This document shows, piece by piece, positions 1 to 12,452 of a DNA stretch of 64,000 nucleotides. Position 1 is the stretch's first letter. Each line of letters starts with the position of its first letter. The position numbers and the translations under genes are program-made. Source of the DNA: Apostichopus japonicus (Eukaryota; Echinodermata; Holothuroidea; Aspidochirotida; Stichopodidae); the NCBI RefSeq assembly GCF_037975245.1, contig NC_092568.1, positions 868,001 to 932,000 of the forward strand, given 5' to 3'. The notes under the pieces are model-generated. The model was not told the origin of the DNA. It saw nothing but the letters and a program-made list of their open reading frames with translations, and searched no databases.

Positions 1-324
1 ACCCTCACTGTGCCATGTATGGAGTGACCTGGTAACCTTGACACTGACCACCCCTGATGACCAATCACTCTAGACACAGTATAGCAATGGTGTGGATGTT
101 GTGGGGAGACAGGTCACTCAGTGACCTTGTAATTATTTCTTTGCTGAAAGTAATGGCAGAACATTGCCCAAAAGAGGATGAGAGTACAGTGGTTATGAGG
201 ACATAGTTATGTGAACTAAGTTGAACATGCATACATCATGGTTTAGCGGTTACGTCATAATGTCAAATGCCACAAGAAGGTTAAAATTCACAATAAAATC
301 CACAATTCAAATCCAACATTTTAC

Positions 325-700
325 CTGCACTGTTAACTTCAGGTGATAAAGTCATGTGACTTGTTTGCCTTGTAAGGGATCCAGAGAGTCTTCTAGCGAT
401 TTCTTCATAATCTTTTGGTAACGTTCCAGGTAACGCAGGTGGGATGTTTTCAGTGTCTTTCCTCTGCGACCTTTCACCTTCCTCAAAAGGTGACTGCCTC
501 TCCTTGAGGAGTTTTCTCTTAATTTTCACTCTACGTGAGCCACTGCCGAGGGAACCACCAGATTTATCCAGATTCTCCGAGGGTAGATTAGCCATGCTGG
601 ATTTCCTCAAGACGGAACTTTCGGAGGAGGTTTCAGAAACGTTTGAGGCACTTGCACCGGCCTTAACATCCGAGCGTAATTCCATTATCGTGCAAATAGG
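325..700 (-). CDS. coding exon of an unidentified gene (partial)
   Basis: This is an open exon read on the minus strand, with a good splice donor at its low-coordinate end (GCAG then GTAAAA, exon end 325). A possible acceptor (CAACCAG, exon start 700) lies 15 nt before an in-frame ATG at 685. The roughly 125 encoded residues are rich in Ser, Lys, Arg and Glu, with a basic stretch (RVKIKRKLLKERQ) and a Pro-rich stretch. This looks like a disordered region and I recognise no domain. The reading frame stays open upstream of the ATG, so the ATG may be internal. Joining it to the exon at 2716-2793 keeps the frame. The gene continues beyond the left edge of the window. I cannot name the product. 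Confidence 0.5.
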
Positions 701-1082
701 CTGGTTGAATGTATATCTATAGATATAAATGATTAGATCTGTGAGGAAATAATATGATAGTTTAAATTTAGGGGTGATAAAGTTTCAAACTACTCCTATT
801 TTCCTCCCAGTGTCTGAACTGAAGTTAACAAGCTAATGACCTGCTTCGTTAAAGAATTTCATTTAAATTATCAAATAGTAACTGTTCTTCTTTTGGACAC
901 CTGTATTTCATGCGAATTTATATCCAATCTGCCGCCAACATAAATTAGTTGGAAACTACTGTAGCTATCATGAACACTTGAGATTATTTAAAATGTACTG
1001 AAAATGAAAAAAAGTAGATGATTTTTTTGCCAAATTCTTGTTTGCGCATTGAGTCTGAAGAAATGATCTCATGGTCTGTGTA

Positions 1083-1738
1083 CTGTGGCAGCACCAACCC
1101 GGGGGGATTCCCCCATCATGATGCTTACCCCAGTTACCCTTCCCACCACCTCCCCCCCCCCAGTCGACTGCGGTATGACAGAATTAAAACGTTCTCTCGT
1201 TACGTCCGAATTTATTTGGTTAATATCACGATAACAAAAATGCTAAACCTTCAGGGAGCTTTTCCTCCCCGGATCCCCTACCAGAGCTTTGACAAAAATT
1301 CCATAGAAATTATAGGGCCCTGAGATACATTCCATAGAAATGTAATCGTACTGTATATTCTTCTTCTGACATGTTCTTTTGCACTATAAAAATCTCTACA
1401 AAGAGGTGACAAGAACTATCTAAGTGTTGATTCTTCGGTGAATCCTGCACTCCCAGCTAATAACAGTGTAAAGTTGTAATTATAAAGGATGATGCCACTT
1501 TTGTTGGTTTCAAAACATTGCTCACTTCAAGTCTGAAAATTAATTATTTACAATTTAGTTCACATAGCATAAGATGGGCAGGACGTACTCCATAGCCCCC
1601 TGATTTTATACAGGCGTGCTTTTGCCCGCCTCCAACTATTTATTTGTCCCCGAAAACTGTTTACTTTCCCCCTCCTAGATGTGCCACCCCCCCCCCCCAG
1701 TTGTACCCCCAACTTTGGAACTTCTGGTGCTGCCACTG
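1083..1738. mobile_element. hAT-like non-autonomous DNA transposon
   Basis: Terminal inverted repeats CTGTGGCAGCACCA and, at the right end read in reverse, CAGTGGCAGCACCA bound a 656-bp segment. The flanks are TCTGTGTA (1075-1082) and TATGTGTA (1739-1746), an 8-bp target duplication with one mismatch. An 8-bp duplication and CAG-type ends are hAT features. No transposase is present. Long C runs occur inside. Confidence 0.6.
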
Positions 1739-2715
1739 TATGTGTATTAGACTTTACAGCCTAATCACATTATATCACATTTATATGGTTCTACTAATCA
1801 CATTAGTTGATGACATTCTCTTCTTTAAAGGGTCATTTTTCAAACATTAAAAGTGTTATAGGAATCGAAAACTGGACTGGACGCAAACTAACAGACAGTG
1901 GCTTGTTAACTTATCCACCTCAATCGATAATATGAGATAATAAATGATATATGAGATAATGATGGTAACCTGTACATATCAAAAGATACACAGGAGGGAG
2001 AGAGACAATAACACAGAGCATGCAATTGCCCACAACTGGTCCCCCCCCCCACCCCACCCCTCACACCACAAACAGAGGAAATGTTTGGTTCTCGGAAAAC
2101 GCCCTGATTGAAAAGGATCTTTGTCTAATTTTCATGTCCTTTCCAGTGCTTCTGATGAAAAATAAGAGGATCGTGAGAGACAGAATTTGATCCCAAATAA
2201 ACAGCATTGTAGGTACTTGCAGTAGGGTGATAGATTGAGAAGATGGTTCTGTAGACTGGAACAGGCCAATCAGGGAGAGAGGATGGTGGCTACAAGCTTC
2301 ACCAATTAACCTCTAGACACAGTACAGACAGGGTGATGGTTGTTGTGATTTGACAGATAAGTGAGTGATGAAGTTGTTAACAATGTCAACGTTTCAAAAT
2401 TTCAACTTTGTAGTCTGGCAAGTGAGGAATGCTTAGGTATTTGATGTCTGGGATGTCGGAATGTTGAGATTTTATTGCAAATCGTTAATAACTCCGAAGC
2501 ATTAAAGTTCATTCATTTCTAAAATCTATCAGAGTGTGTTTATCAGTTTATCTTTTCTTTTTGAGAAAATATTTGCTGAAATTTACAAACAAAAATACAA
2601 ACCGCAGCCTAAATGCGATAATGTACTGTCGTATCGAAAGTCAACAAAGCACTACTGTAGCCGTGCTTTTAAAATTTGATTTGGTGGTAATTGCAAGTTG
2701 AAACGTTCAATGTAC

Positions 2716-2793
2716 CTTCTTTGTTAGATGGACTACATTGCAAACCTCTAAAAAGTGAAGGGTCTGCTCTTTTGTGTCCAAAGGCATAAAATC
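2716..2793 (-). CDS. candidate internal exon of the same unidentified gene
   Basis: This 78-nt minus-strand segment is bounded by a strong acceptor (long T-rich tract ending ACATTGCAG) and a donor (AAGAAG then GTACAT). In phase 0 it encodes 26 residues beginning DFMPLDTKEQTLHF and ending NVVHLTKK. A second open frame also crosses it, so phase is not proven. The phase-0 reading joins in frame to the exon at 325-700. No family is recognised. Transcript evidence would decide both the exon and the link. Confidence 0.35.
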
Positions 2794-5038
2794 CTGCAAT
2801 GTGACAAAAGTAAAAACATTGAAAAAAACCTCTTTGTCTGCGTTTGAGAATGTTGAAATCGTGAGACGGTCCTGAAGATTTTGCGGGTAGCTGCCGTATT
2901 GATTTACAATTAATACCATGTGGATGCGATTGGCATATGGACAATAGAAATAAGGCCGTAAAAGAAGTTGGGAGAAAAGTATACCACAAAACCTTGAATA
3001 ACCTTGATGGGATAATGAAGTATGAGATTTCAAAACTATATTTAGTACAAAGCTTGTGAAATGTTTTGTGAAGGTCAAATCAAGTGATTGTAAACATTAA
3101 AATTAAACTATGATTTCAAACGTGGAAAGGGATTCTAATATAGCAATATTAATGGAGAACGATCAAATACAATGACGGTTTGGTGTGTGGTTCATGTACA
3201 GTACAGTATAAAATCACAGGGTTTTTACACACGTAAGACACTTTTACACAAAAAAATAGGAATTAAACTGAAAATCTCAGTAATGGAATAAAATAACATG
3301 ACAGGAGTTGAAAAAATTGCAGGAAATCCATTGAATTAAGGCTGAAATAAAGATATATATTGTAGATTCATGTACCTGTTTCATGGATACCTGTTCACCC
3401 ACTCTTAATCCTGCCGGACACTGCTGCCCCAACTAAGCAGGATATCACTCAACTCGACTTTCTTCACTCAGTTTTCAATAGTCGTGAAGAAAAGTTCTCT
3501 TACAACTGACACTGCACAGCGAATAACTAGTGAGCACACACAATGACTGTTGTCAGTTAAGTGCTCGATTGGGTCGCATAAATATACTGTAAGCTTATTT
3601 CCCTGTGATCGGTTATAAATATTTGTTAAAACTTTGTAGTATTAGTTGTAAACCACCACACATTGCCAAAAGCCACACAGTTTGAGTTAAAAATCTTGTC
3701 CAATCATAATCATTGGCATATGCACACTGCTAAGCAATCCATGATTTTCCACGAAGCATTAGTCAACTCTACAGTAGCCGAGATAAGAAGGGCAGTGTGC
3801 GGCCAGCATTTATCATAAAATCAAATCTAATCGTAAATGGCCAGTTAACTCAGGACTGTGATGAATGGTACATGTGACCTGGCTTAAAACATTTAATGGA
3901 TTTTGGTCAGCAATTTTACCAAACCTTCGGTACAGCACCAGGTATTTATCAAGATACCTGTAAGATCGTAATTTGTAACACGCCCTCTTTAAGATTTTAA
4001 GAAATGTCTCAGATTATTGTTTCTTCACAAGTAAAACTGAAGACTTAAACAAGTCTACATGACATTGTCATGCCACATGTGTTTCAATTTTTTATGTTTC
4101 TCTGTATTTATTACAATGTTTATTTGCCAAAATGGAGATGAGTTTTGCAAATGCTGACTCTAATTTGCATTCTGTTGGGTCATTGTAAAAATGCAGAAAG
4201 GGAAAAAAAACAGACACAGAAAGTAGAAAACAGATATCTTTCTTTATATTTCTTGACATAGGTAAACAGGAAAGAGTTAATTTAAGTCTACTTGATTACG
4301 AGTGTACCTGATATTCCTGCATATAGTTCCCTGGGTTTGTGTAGAGTGAAGTTGGTAGCTCTATTAGATAGGGATTCCAGGTACAACCCATTAACACATT
4401 TTATATGAATGCAAAAGAAATAATCAAGTTTTACTGAAAAGTTGAAAACAAGGATGTAAATAAGGTGTTCCAGACAAGCTTCAAAGTGTTCATAACAAAA
4501 ACTTGAGATTCTTGGGAATCACATTACACGTGACCAACAAAGTGACATGTATGGAAATATTTTCAAACCATGAGTTCACTAGAGCTTTAGTAACACTTAG
4601 TAAAAGGAAATGCATCATATCAGATAAACCTCTCTAAAAAATATGTGATGTTCATGTATGAGACACACAGATCTATGTGGACAACCTCCACTACGGGGAC
4701 TTCAAAGCAGAGCGAGATTTTAACGTGGACACAAACCTAGCCATCGTCTCTGACTATTAATATGTCAGAGATCTTTGTGAAGAACAATTCCCCAAGCAGC
4801 TAAGAAACATTCTTGTTGTGTCTTGGAGATACAGTATGTGCTTGTGTCTGAGAGCTGTCAGTTGTAAGCTGGTGATGTCATAGTGTCACTAAAGTAGGAT
4901 TTGAAGCCTTCTACCTCCTTTTTTGCTTTTCATTTCTTTTCCTTTTTCCAAGGTAGAATGTTAAATGTTGCCACTGAAACTACTGCCATAATTAGGTCAT
5001 GTTACACAAAAGAGAGGAAACATACCAGGAGTGTTATT
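2794..5038. other. non-coding, nothing recognised
   Basis: AT-rich sequence with short homopolymers. The open frames here are under about 125 codons and have no family resemblance. I see no inverted-repeat element or tRNA-like sequence. Confidence 0.5.
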
Positions 5039-5290
5039 AGGAGTGTTAGCTCAGTGGTTAACGCCGGTGCCTTCCAATCATAAGGTCCCCGGTTCGAGAC
5101 AATCCAAGATTAATGTATGTTGTCCAGTTACAGAGTTGTTGACAATTGACAATTCATAATCATGGACGTTAAATATGAATGTTGGAGACTGACTTCGGTC
5201 AGCTTGCGGCTTTGATAAGCCAATGAGGCTTCATCGCGAGTTCCTGCTTGCAGGAGGATCTAAAATTTATACAAACTGTACATACATACC
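5039..5290 (+). mobile_element. tRNA-derived SINE, copy 1
   Basis: The head carries RNA polymerase III box A (TTAGCTCAGTGGTTAACGCC) and box B (GGTTCGAGAC) at tRNA-like spacing. It is followed by a non-tRNA body (CAAGATTAATGTATG ... GACTTCGGTCAGCTTG ... TTCCTGCTTGCAGG) shared with the two other copies. The 3' tail is a short CATAC repeat. Confidence 0.8.
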
Positions 5291-8150
5291 AATTGAAAAG
5301 ATACAGTATGCAGTTTTTTTTTCAATTAGCTAATTAGACTCGGTTTCAATTATTCAGTTTTCAGTTTTCTACATTGGCACTGGGTTTTTTTTGGAAAATT
5401 TCAAGGGATGAACTTAAAATATTCAGTTCACCAAGTTCTCTAAAAACAATTCTAGTTGAGGGATAGAGTTTAGGTTTTATATACTTCCATTAAAAGATTG
5501 AAGTTTATGTGTTCTAAGACTAACATTTCATGAATAATTGTCGGCATTATTTTCATCTTATCATCTGACTTGCCTGGCTACTGCTTACGTAACGCCAGGC
5601 CTCAAAATTCAGGCAATTTTTTAGCTAGTGGCTCATTTTGTCTCAATTTTGCATCAGTTGTAGAGATATATAAGTAAGTTACTGTAGCAAGGTCCGTAAA
5701 AGTTTGAGTGTCCTCAGCCATGTACTTTTTGAGTTACAGCTGTTCAAAGTCGTGGTGCCATCCCTACTTTTGCTCGACTGATCGTGCCCCTAGTACAAAG
5801 TAGGCTACAGTACCTACTTTGAGTCCTAATAAATTCTTGGAAAACATGTTGTACGCATGAAAATGGCTGTCTAGAGCTAGTTTGGCCATAAAATTTAAAA
5901 AAGGGAATGTTAAAGATGATTTGAATTTACTGTTATGGAGATATATTGCATCAAAAATGGAACCTTTCACAGTCATTTCTGCTGGGCCATGTTTGGCCAG
6001 ATCTTACCAAGTAAACCAAGATAACAATAGCCCTGGGCCAAACTTTCAGGTTCCACAGCCTATAAGGGTTAAAATCTGTTGCTTGAATAAGAGCCATATA
6101 CCACTCACATTGGGAGATAATTTGTATTGAAAGTGCCATATTTTTATTTTGATAAAATATGACCTTGACATAGGGTATGGGCCAAAATTCATAGTGAAAC
6201 TTAATTTTTCAATATTGTAAGTTGAAATTCTATATTGGAACAATGTATGAAGCATAAAATTGACCAGAAGTGAAAATCCTCAGTCTGGAACTATACCTTA
6301 GTCTGGCAAATGAAAGACATTTTGCTTTAACTACTTTCAATTTTTTGTTTCAAGGCACACAGTATACTCATAGGGCCCACCTAAGGCCTTAAAATAACAA
6401 CTGACTCATTGATGAGCATTTGTAATTCCCATTCACTTTAACAACTAGGCTGAAAATTTCCAGTGTACATTGCTAAAAATGAACAATGACCAAATTTAAG
6501 GAACTGTGGCTTTTCAGTTAATACTTAGAAGGCAGTGGGAAAGATCAACAGACAGGTTAGCTCATAACTTGCAGAGTACATTTTTGTATTATCTAGATAA
6601 ATGGATTACATTGTGAAGAGCACCTGTGCTTGGAATGACTTGATGAGAGGCCTTATGTTTCCATGCAGCATCAAAATAGCATATCAAATTCCTACAGTAG
6701 CCGCAAGGATCCTACCAATGCTGCAATCATTTGTTTATTTATCAAAAGCTCGGCAAATGTGGAAGAAATGCATACGGTATATCCTCGCAACAAAAAACCC
6801 TCCAAAGATCCTTTTTAAATGACACTTCTGTAAGGAAGTAAACATTGCTGTCTCGAGGAACTACAGCCACTATACTATAAAAGTGTTTTAATTTCTGTGA
6901 TCATGTTTTAATCTATATTGTCCAGGTGAACTGCAATAAATACACTTGTAACTGAAAGAATATTAAAGGCACACATACACATGATTTCCATTCCATATAA
7001 AAGAAAACTAAAATCCTCATTTCTCTTAAGAATTTAATACGATTAACTTTACAAGCTTGATAAATGCCTACCCTAGAGCTACATAGATTTTGACATTAAT
7101 AGACCATTAATCCAGATGAAATATTTCATGCTCATCATGGAAGTCAACTGATCATTATGCCTTAATACTTATTTGTTTTCACAGGCACTTACAGGTAGTA
7201 ACATTGGTTACAGTTACAAGCCCTATCAAGACTATCAACTTGCTATAATTCATTTGCTGTGAGCAAAATAAAGCAAAAATGCTGCTTGAACATCTTTGTA
7301 TTTCCACTAAATGTGGTCACATTCTCAATTGGCACTTAGCCATGACAATGTCATTTTGCTACTGTATGTTACTTCTTATTTTGCAAAATATGTATGGTAA
7401 ACTACAGTACTGTAGCCTAACAGTTAGAGATGAGTCAAGTAACTCTGAGGACTTGGGCCTAGCCTAAATAGTACGATTAGGGTCGACAGTTAGCATGTTC
7501 TCAGTTTTTGTATGCCTACAGTAACATTAAGCTAGTTATTGGACATTGAAGTCAATAAATGTTCAAAGCTGCAAACAGTTGAGCTGTTCAGAAGTAAGCT
7601 ACTGTGACCAATGAAGAATGCTACTGAATTGTGATGATTTTGGACCTACGCTAGTTGTAAAAGTTATATCATTGACTTCACTTCAAATTGTGAAAGAAAA
7701 CAGACTTAAGCTCTTGAGTCTGACAAGTAAGTACCTTAGTCTTGAAATTACTTGTGAAGCATAGCATACTCTAATGCAAGTTCTGTTTACTTTCTGTTGC
7801 TATGCCATGGTAAAATCATGAAATTTCCAAAAAAAAATTATAATAGGCACCACTTGATTATCGCGTATGCTAGGTGTCTCAATTATACGTTGAATATTTA
7901 TGAAATATAAATCTGTGTAAGTCTTATAACTTAATAAGTAAAAATATGTATGTTCATTGTTCAACGCAAATTTAGTATTGCTGATTCTCATATCGGTCTC
8001 GCGAAATCGGATCACATAGAAAATACATATGATTTTGAGATCTTCGTCAGTAAAACAGTCCTACTTCAAACAGCTATGCCTAGCTATATATACATTTCAT
8101 ATGGTTTCATATAGTAAATGAGACTAAATAAGTATATTCGAAACGTTTAC
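5291..8150. other. non-coding, nothing recognised
   Basis: Only open frames shorter than 85 codons occur, on both strands. If the exons at 8151 and 2716 belong together, this stretch is intron. Confidence 0.5.
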
Positions 8151-8269
8151 CTTAGGTGATCGAAATATCGACTCCGATAAAAGAGATAAACACAATATAC
8201 GCTGATAATTGTCTTGAACAAATCCGGCAAAATTGCAAGTTCAAAGAGCGCCGCTAAAAAATCCAACAT
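8151..8269 (-). CDS. candidate first coding exon, hydrophobic N-terminus
   Basis: On the minus strand the first ATG after a 5' region is at 8269. It opens a 40-residue frame beginning MLDFLAALFELAILPDLF, which runs to a consensus-like donor (CTAAG then GTAAAC at 8151). The peptide is mostly hydrophobic over residues 1-30 and could be a signal anchor or membrane segment. The neighbourhood is richer in CpG than the surrounding sequence, as expected near a promoter. It could be the 5' exon of the gene with exons at 2716-2793 and 325-700, or an unrelated short gene. Function is unknown. Confidence 0.3.
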
Positions 8270-8492
8270 TGTACGTGGCGCTCTTTGCAAATTGTTTGGT
8301 GATTTCTGTACATCTAGTTGATCTAATTGTATTTGTGATAACACATTAGAGAGAGGGTTCAAAACCTGTCTTGGTAAGTTGGTAGTTTGTTTAGTAGTTT
8401 AGTAGAAAGAAAGTTGGGGTCGGAAGACAAAGAACTACAGATCAAGGATCACATGGGAGAAAAAGGTTTGCTACAAAAATAGAAAAAACTCA

Positions 8493-8834
8493 ATGCCTAT
8501 TAAACTACGTGTTCATGACAGCTTTCGAGAGGCCGATGAAGCGACGCAGACTATCCATATCATTGATATTTATGAAGTCACTAAGGTTCGAAGACTGGGG
8601 CGGCCTTTTTTGTCCTACAAATATCTCGAAGTCCCCATAACGGCAATTCCTAACTGGACTCTGTCACTGCAGTATGAACAATTAAGTGGTCCATTTACTA
8701 TCATGAGCAGTCGAGTGAAAAATTTAGTGTGTTTTTTTTCGGGTGGGGAGGGGGGGGGGGGGATCGATACAAAAAAGATATCGAAAAAATCCGTCAAAAT
8801 TTCGATATTTCAGAATACAAGGTCGAAAGTCTGA
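8493..8834 (+). CDS. unassigned ORF of 113 codons, doubtful
   Basis: The first ~75 residues (starting MPIKLRVHDSFREADEATQ) have ordinary protein-like composition, while the rest is read through a G run and is not credible. It lies just upstream of the minus-strand candidate exon at 8151-8269 and diverges from it, so it may be a 5' exon of another gene or non-coding promoter-proximal sequence. No family is recognised. Confidence 0.2.
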   Translation: MPIKLRVHDSFREADEATQTIHIIDIYEVTKVRRLGRPFLSYKYLEVPITAIPNWTLSLQYEQLSGPFTIMSSRVKNLVCFFSGGEGGGGIDTKKISKKSVKISIFQNTRSKV

Positions 8835-9049
8835 GATGAAACGTCGAGAGGGCTATCTACACAAATGAAAATTTGCAAGCTATTGAAAGGTTCCATCGAA
8901 TTTGAGCTTTCAGCTCTTACGTTTTGGAAAGCTTTACTATGCGAATAATTTGCTAATTATTGGCTACACGGTAGGCCTACTTTTTCTGTGATTGATATTA
9001 CGTGTTGATATTAAGAAACTAGTGACCATTAGAAATAGTTTAGTTTAGT

Positions 9050-9320
9050 AGAAAAAAGGGATCAGGAGGGACACTCAAGTCCCCATCAAGGACCCTATAG
9101 GACCCTTAGAAAAAAACTGAAGACACAAACACTCAGACCCGATTACAATGCTTAAAGTGCTTGTCCAAAGCATTCTTAAACCCATTGACACTTCTTGCAA
9201 GTACAACTTTCTCAGGCAAACCGTTCCACTCATTCACAACCCTATTAGAAAAAAATGCCGAATATTAATCCTACTTTGTGACTTTTGGAGTTTAAGACAG
9301 TGACCTCTGTTTATGTTCCA
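9050..9320 (-). mobile_element. 3'-end fragment of a non-LTR retrotransposon (CR1/L2/Jockey-like)
   Basis: The minus strand encodes the C-terminal tail seen in many invertebrate LINE reverse transcriptases: FSNRVVNEWNGLPEKVV, then SVNGFKNALDKH, ending at a stop at 9133-9135. Upstream of 9258 the homologous frame (GHCLKLQKSQSRINIR) lies one base out of register at a run of T, so the copy is frameshifted. The rest of the element is missing, consistent with 5' truncation. The family assignment is by motif only. Confidence 0.65.
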
Positions 9321-9849
9321 GTGAATATAGGCTACTGCGAGTGTGAAAAAAAAAAAATCTGCATCGTAAGTGGAAAGCGGAGAACGCTGAAAACGCAGGT
9401 TTACTGCAATGTCACACTTGATCTATCGAAAAAGTACAAGAAACAGTATTCGATGGACGAGAGTGCAAATTGAGACTGCCAAAAAGGATAAGCATAATCG
9501 GAGATCGCAAAAATGATCTAGTCCTACGATTTACCATCATATATGATAAAAATTGTAATCATTCAAGTTCGTAATCGCCATCATTGCAAAGTTTCTCAGT
9601 ACAACACCTACCAAGTCCTTTCCGACAAACCAGGTGAATGACATCACACTACCTGTGACAGCTTGTTGAATCATCGACTCATCGCCCTGATGAGATTTAA
9701 CATGTTCCCGACACGTTACATACCGAAAACGTCATTATTTTCCTGGAGAAAACGCAAAAATTCGCCAGCAACCGGGGCTAAAGCCCTTCGGAAAAAAATC
9801 ATTTCCTGTTGGTGGGGTGCGTTCCTACTTTGATTGCGATCCCCCTCGG

Positions 9850-11486
9850 CAGTGGCGTCGCCAAGGGGGGGCCAGGGGGGCACGTGCCCCCCCTGGAAAA
9901 CCTAGTGCCCCCCCGAGTGCCCCCCCCCATCTGAGATTTGGGTTGGTAAAAAAATATATATATATTTTGTTATATTCAACTCCCATCATCTGAGTTGGTT
10001 TTTCATAAGGACAAAGAAGCACAGTAATTCGTATTTTCTTCAAATGAGCTGCGAAAAAATGAAAAAGTTTATCCTTGAACGTCGGGTATCGAAGTCTTAA
10101 CCCGCGCCATCACAACAGGTGTCGATATTTACATTGAATGTGTCAGTGCTCACGCCATACCAGCGGATGTACACGTCCGCTTCGCGAGCTACATGACTGT
10201 GAGAAGGGAGGGTACTGCAATATGTTGCCTTGGTCTGAGGTTGACAGGTTAGGAGCTGACGAAATGTGAGAATGTGAGGGTCCGCAGGCACCATACTTGC
10301 CTACATTTGTGGACCCATATATTAACCCTGTTGTGTAGGGGGTGCAGAGGTCATTTGAGGTCAGATGCTTGTAGGAACAATGGCGAATGTTCACACCTGC
10401 ATACTGAGCCATACTCGATGTGTGATCAAACTTTGGATTGCATGGTGAGATCCCTGATAGGAGCCAATAACGATGCTGGAACCTGTTAAATCTTAATAGA
10501 TAATGGGCGAAAACGAGAAGGACAAGAAAGGAGTCGGGGGTCATGCACACATTAATTCAACAAATGTAGGTTCTATTGATATAGGGTTAGGCATAATATC
10601 GACAGCATGTGGTTCATATCCTCTGCAAAATTTTGCGCCTTGTTAAAATCATTACCTCAAAAATAGCAATTTCTGGAGATATCTTCAGATCGAATTTAGC
10701 ATCAAATGTGGCAGCATTTTGCATCTAGCCCATCCTCCGTATGTGAAAATTTTCCAAAGGGGAGGGGGGCAGTGGCCGCGGAACCGGGGGGGGGCTTGGG
10801 GGCTCACCCCCAATGAAAAAGTTGAGGGGGCACATGCATGATAAGCCCCCCCAATATTTACCCAGGCTCCGAAACGTGCATCTGCCCATTTTTCAATGCA
10901 TACTTGTCGATCTGTCCGATGCACACGTATACTATATAGGTGTAATAATTTTAGTAAATGCTGGGGGACCCTCGGCCAGTCCCCTGGCTATAGACCACAT
11001 AGGCCAATGACTTGCTTCATTTCAGCCAGTTCTCCAACATCCCCTTACTACACTCAAAAACGTCTTTGCGAGTACACTACGAGTAATAGCTACTCTCTTA
11101 AAACACCATCGAATATACAAATTACAATGTTTTAAAGACTTTTACGTGCAATCTGAGAAATTGCAGGCTTGAGACCCATATTTTAGGGCTAGGTATTCGC
11201 AGCATAAAACACTCGGGAAGTGCCGTTTCCGGCCATCTGGGGGTTTGAAAAACCCAAAATTTTCTTGTACGCTCCGCGCCAACCGATGGTGGCGCTCCGC
11301 TTAGATAGTCTCTATACATTAGCCCCACCCCCCAATAATTTTCCCGTTCCGCCGCGCCTGGAGGGGCACCCCCTCCCCTTAGACCCCTCCCCCAGGACGG
11401 CGATCCGTATCCACCTAAGTGCCCCCCATCAAATGCTGGTGCCCCCCTGTGCCCCCCCCAGACTGAAAAGTCTGGTGACGCCACTG
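9850..11486. mobile_element. hAT-like non-autonomous DNA transposon with perfect 8-bp target duplication
   Basis: The ends are CAGTGGCGTCGCCA and, on the reverse strand at the right end, CAGTGGCGTCACCA. Both sides are flanked by the identical octamer CCCCTCGG (9842-9849 and 11487-11494). The 1,637-bp interior has C- and G-rich tracts and open frames up to 135 codons, none of which resembles a transposase. It is probably a deletion derivative mobilised in trans. Confidence 0.75.
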
Positions 11487-11494
11487 CCCCTCGG

Positions 11495-12444
11495 GCATGC
11501 TAACAGAGATAATTATGATTTGTTGGTTGGACAAGTCTGTCGTAAGTAAAAAAAAAACAAGAGTTCGAAATTCTACCTTTCGATCTCCTTCAAGCAAGCA
11601 CCAATACGCTCTTCAATTTCCCTGCACTTTTTATCTCCTCTTCTGAAATTGGACACTCAGTCTCTTCGACCTCTTCACTGAGAGGGAGATACATGAATTA
11701 ACGAACAGAGGCCACAGAAATTCAACACATATGAGGTCAACCCTGACTTTAGTATAGAACCCTTTCTCTTTTCAGAAGTCTCTGGTGTCGAAGCTATTGT
11801 ATTTAGTTATGTGCGTCGGCCAGTAACCACTCGTGCAAATTTCATCCATCTTTCGGAAATCGGTAATAAGATGGTGAACCCGGTTATGCTTTATTTGAGT
11901 CTCATAATTTATCATTGATTGCCGTAAAAGTTAATTCGTAAAATCAATTTCATTAATAATTTGGTCATGTTCCTGACAACTGATTAGGCCACAGCTCGAG
12001 CAGTCATTTCTCCTGTAATTAACATGAGGCCTATTTCCACGACACGATTTAAAAATGACAGACATGAGTGTTCTCCTGAATAATAATGTAGAACAACTAA
12101 GCTTAGCCAAACTTCATTAGGACTACACAAAATACTTGAACAATATACTTATTTTATCTTGACAAGCACAATTTGTTAAGCTGTTGGATGTACACTTTAC
12201 AGGCCAGTACAGTTAGATACCATCCGATTGTAAGCCTTGGCTATGCCTAGTATTACTATTAGTAGTAGTACAAGTACTAGTACGTAGTACTACTAAGCTA
12301 GACGATGCCTATGCAATAGACTTACAACTACAACTTGTACAAGGCTTCAGTAGTCTATTGCTTGGCGGAGGGAAATGTAAAATAAAATACATAATCTAAC
12401 CTTAGCAATGTACATTTTAGCTTGATTCAGCATTAATAAAACGT
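11495..12444. other. spacer between two hAT-like elements
   Basis: Unique-looking AT-rich sequence. A palindromic AGTACTAGTACGTAGTACTA stretch lies near 12270-12290. No coding signal was seen. Confidence 0.5.
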
Positions 12445-12452
12445 GTAATAAC

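Noticed and set aside
62-2390. Similar phrases CTCTAGACACAGTA near 70 and 2310
   Set aside because: Similarity fades after about 20-30 bases and is too weak to claim a duplicated element.
2669-3078. Two overlapping minus-strand frames of 106 and 123 codons
   Set aside because: Only the 78-nt core bounded by splice-like signals (2716-2793) is worth keeping; the rest crosses an apparent intron polypyrimidine tract.
10143-10550. 135-codon minus-strand frame inside the hAT-like element
   Set aside because: No transposase motif, zinc finger or family resemblance; probably chance.
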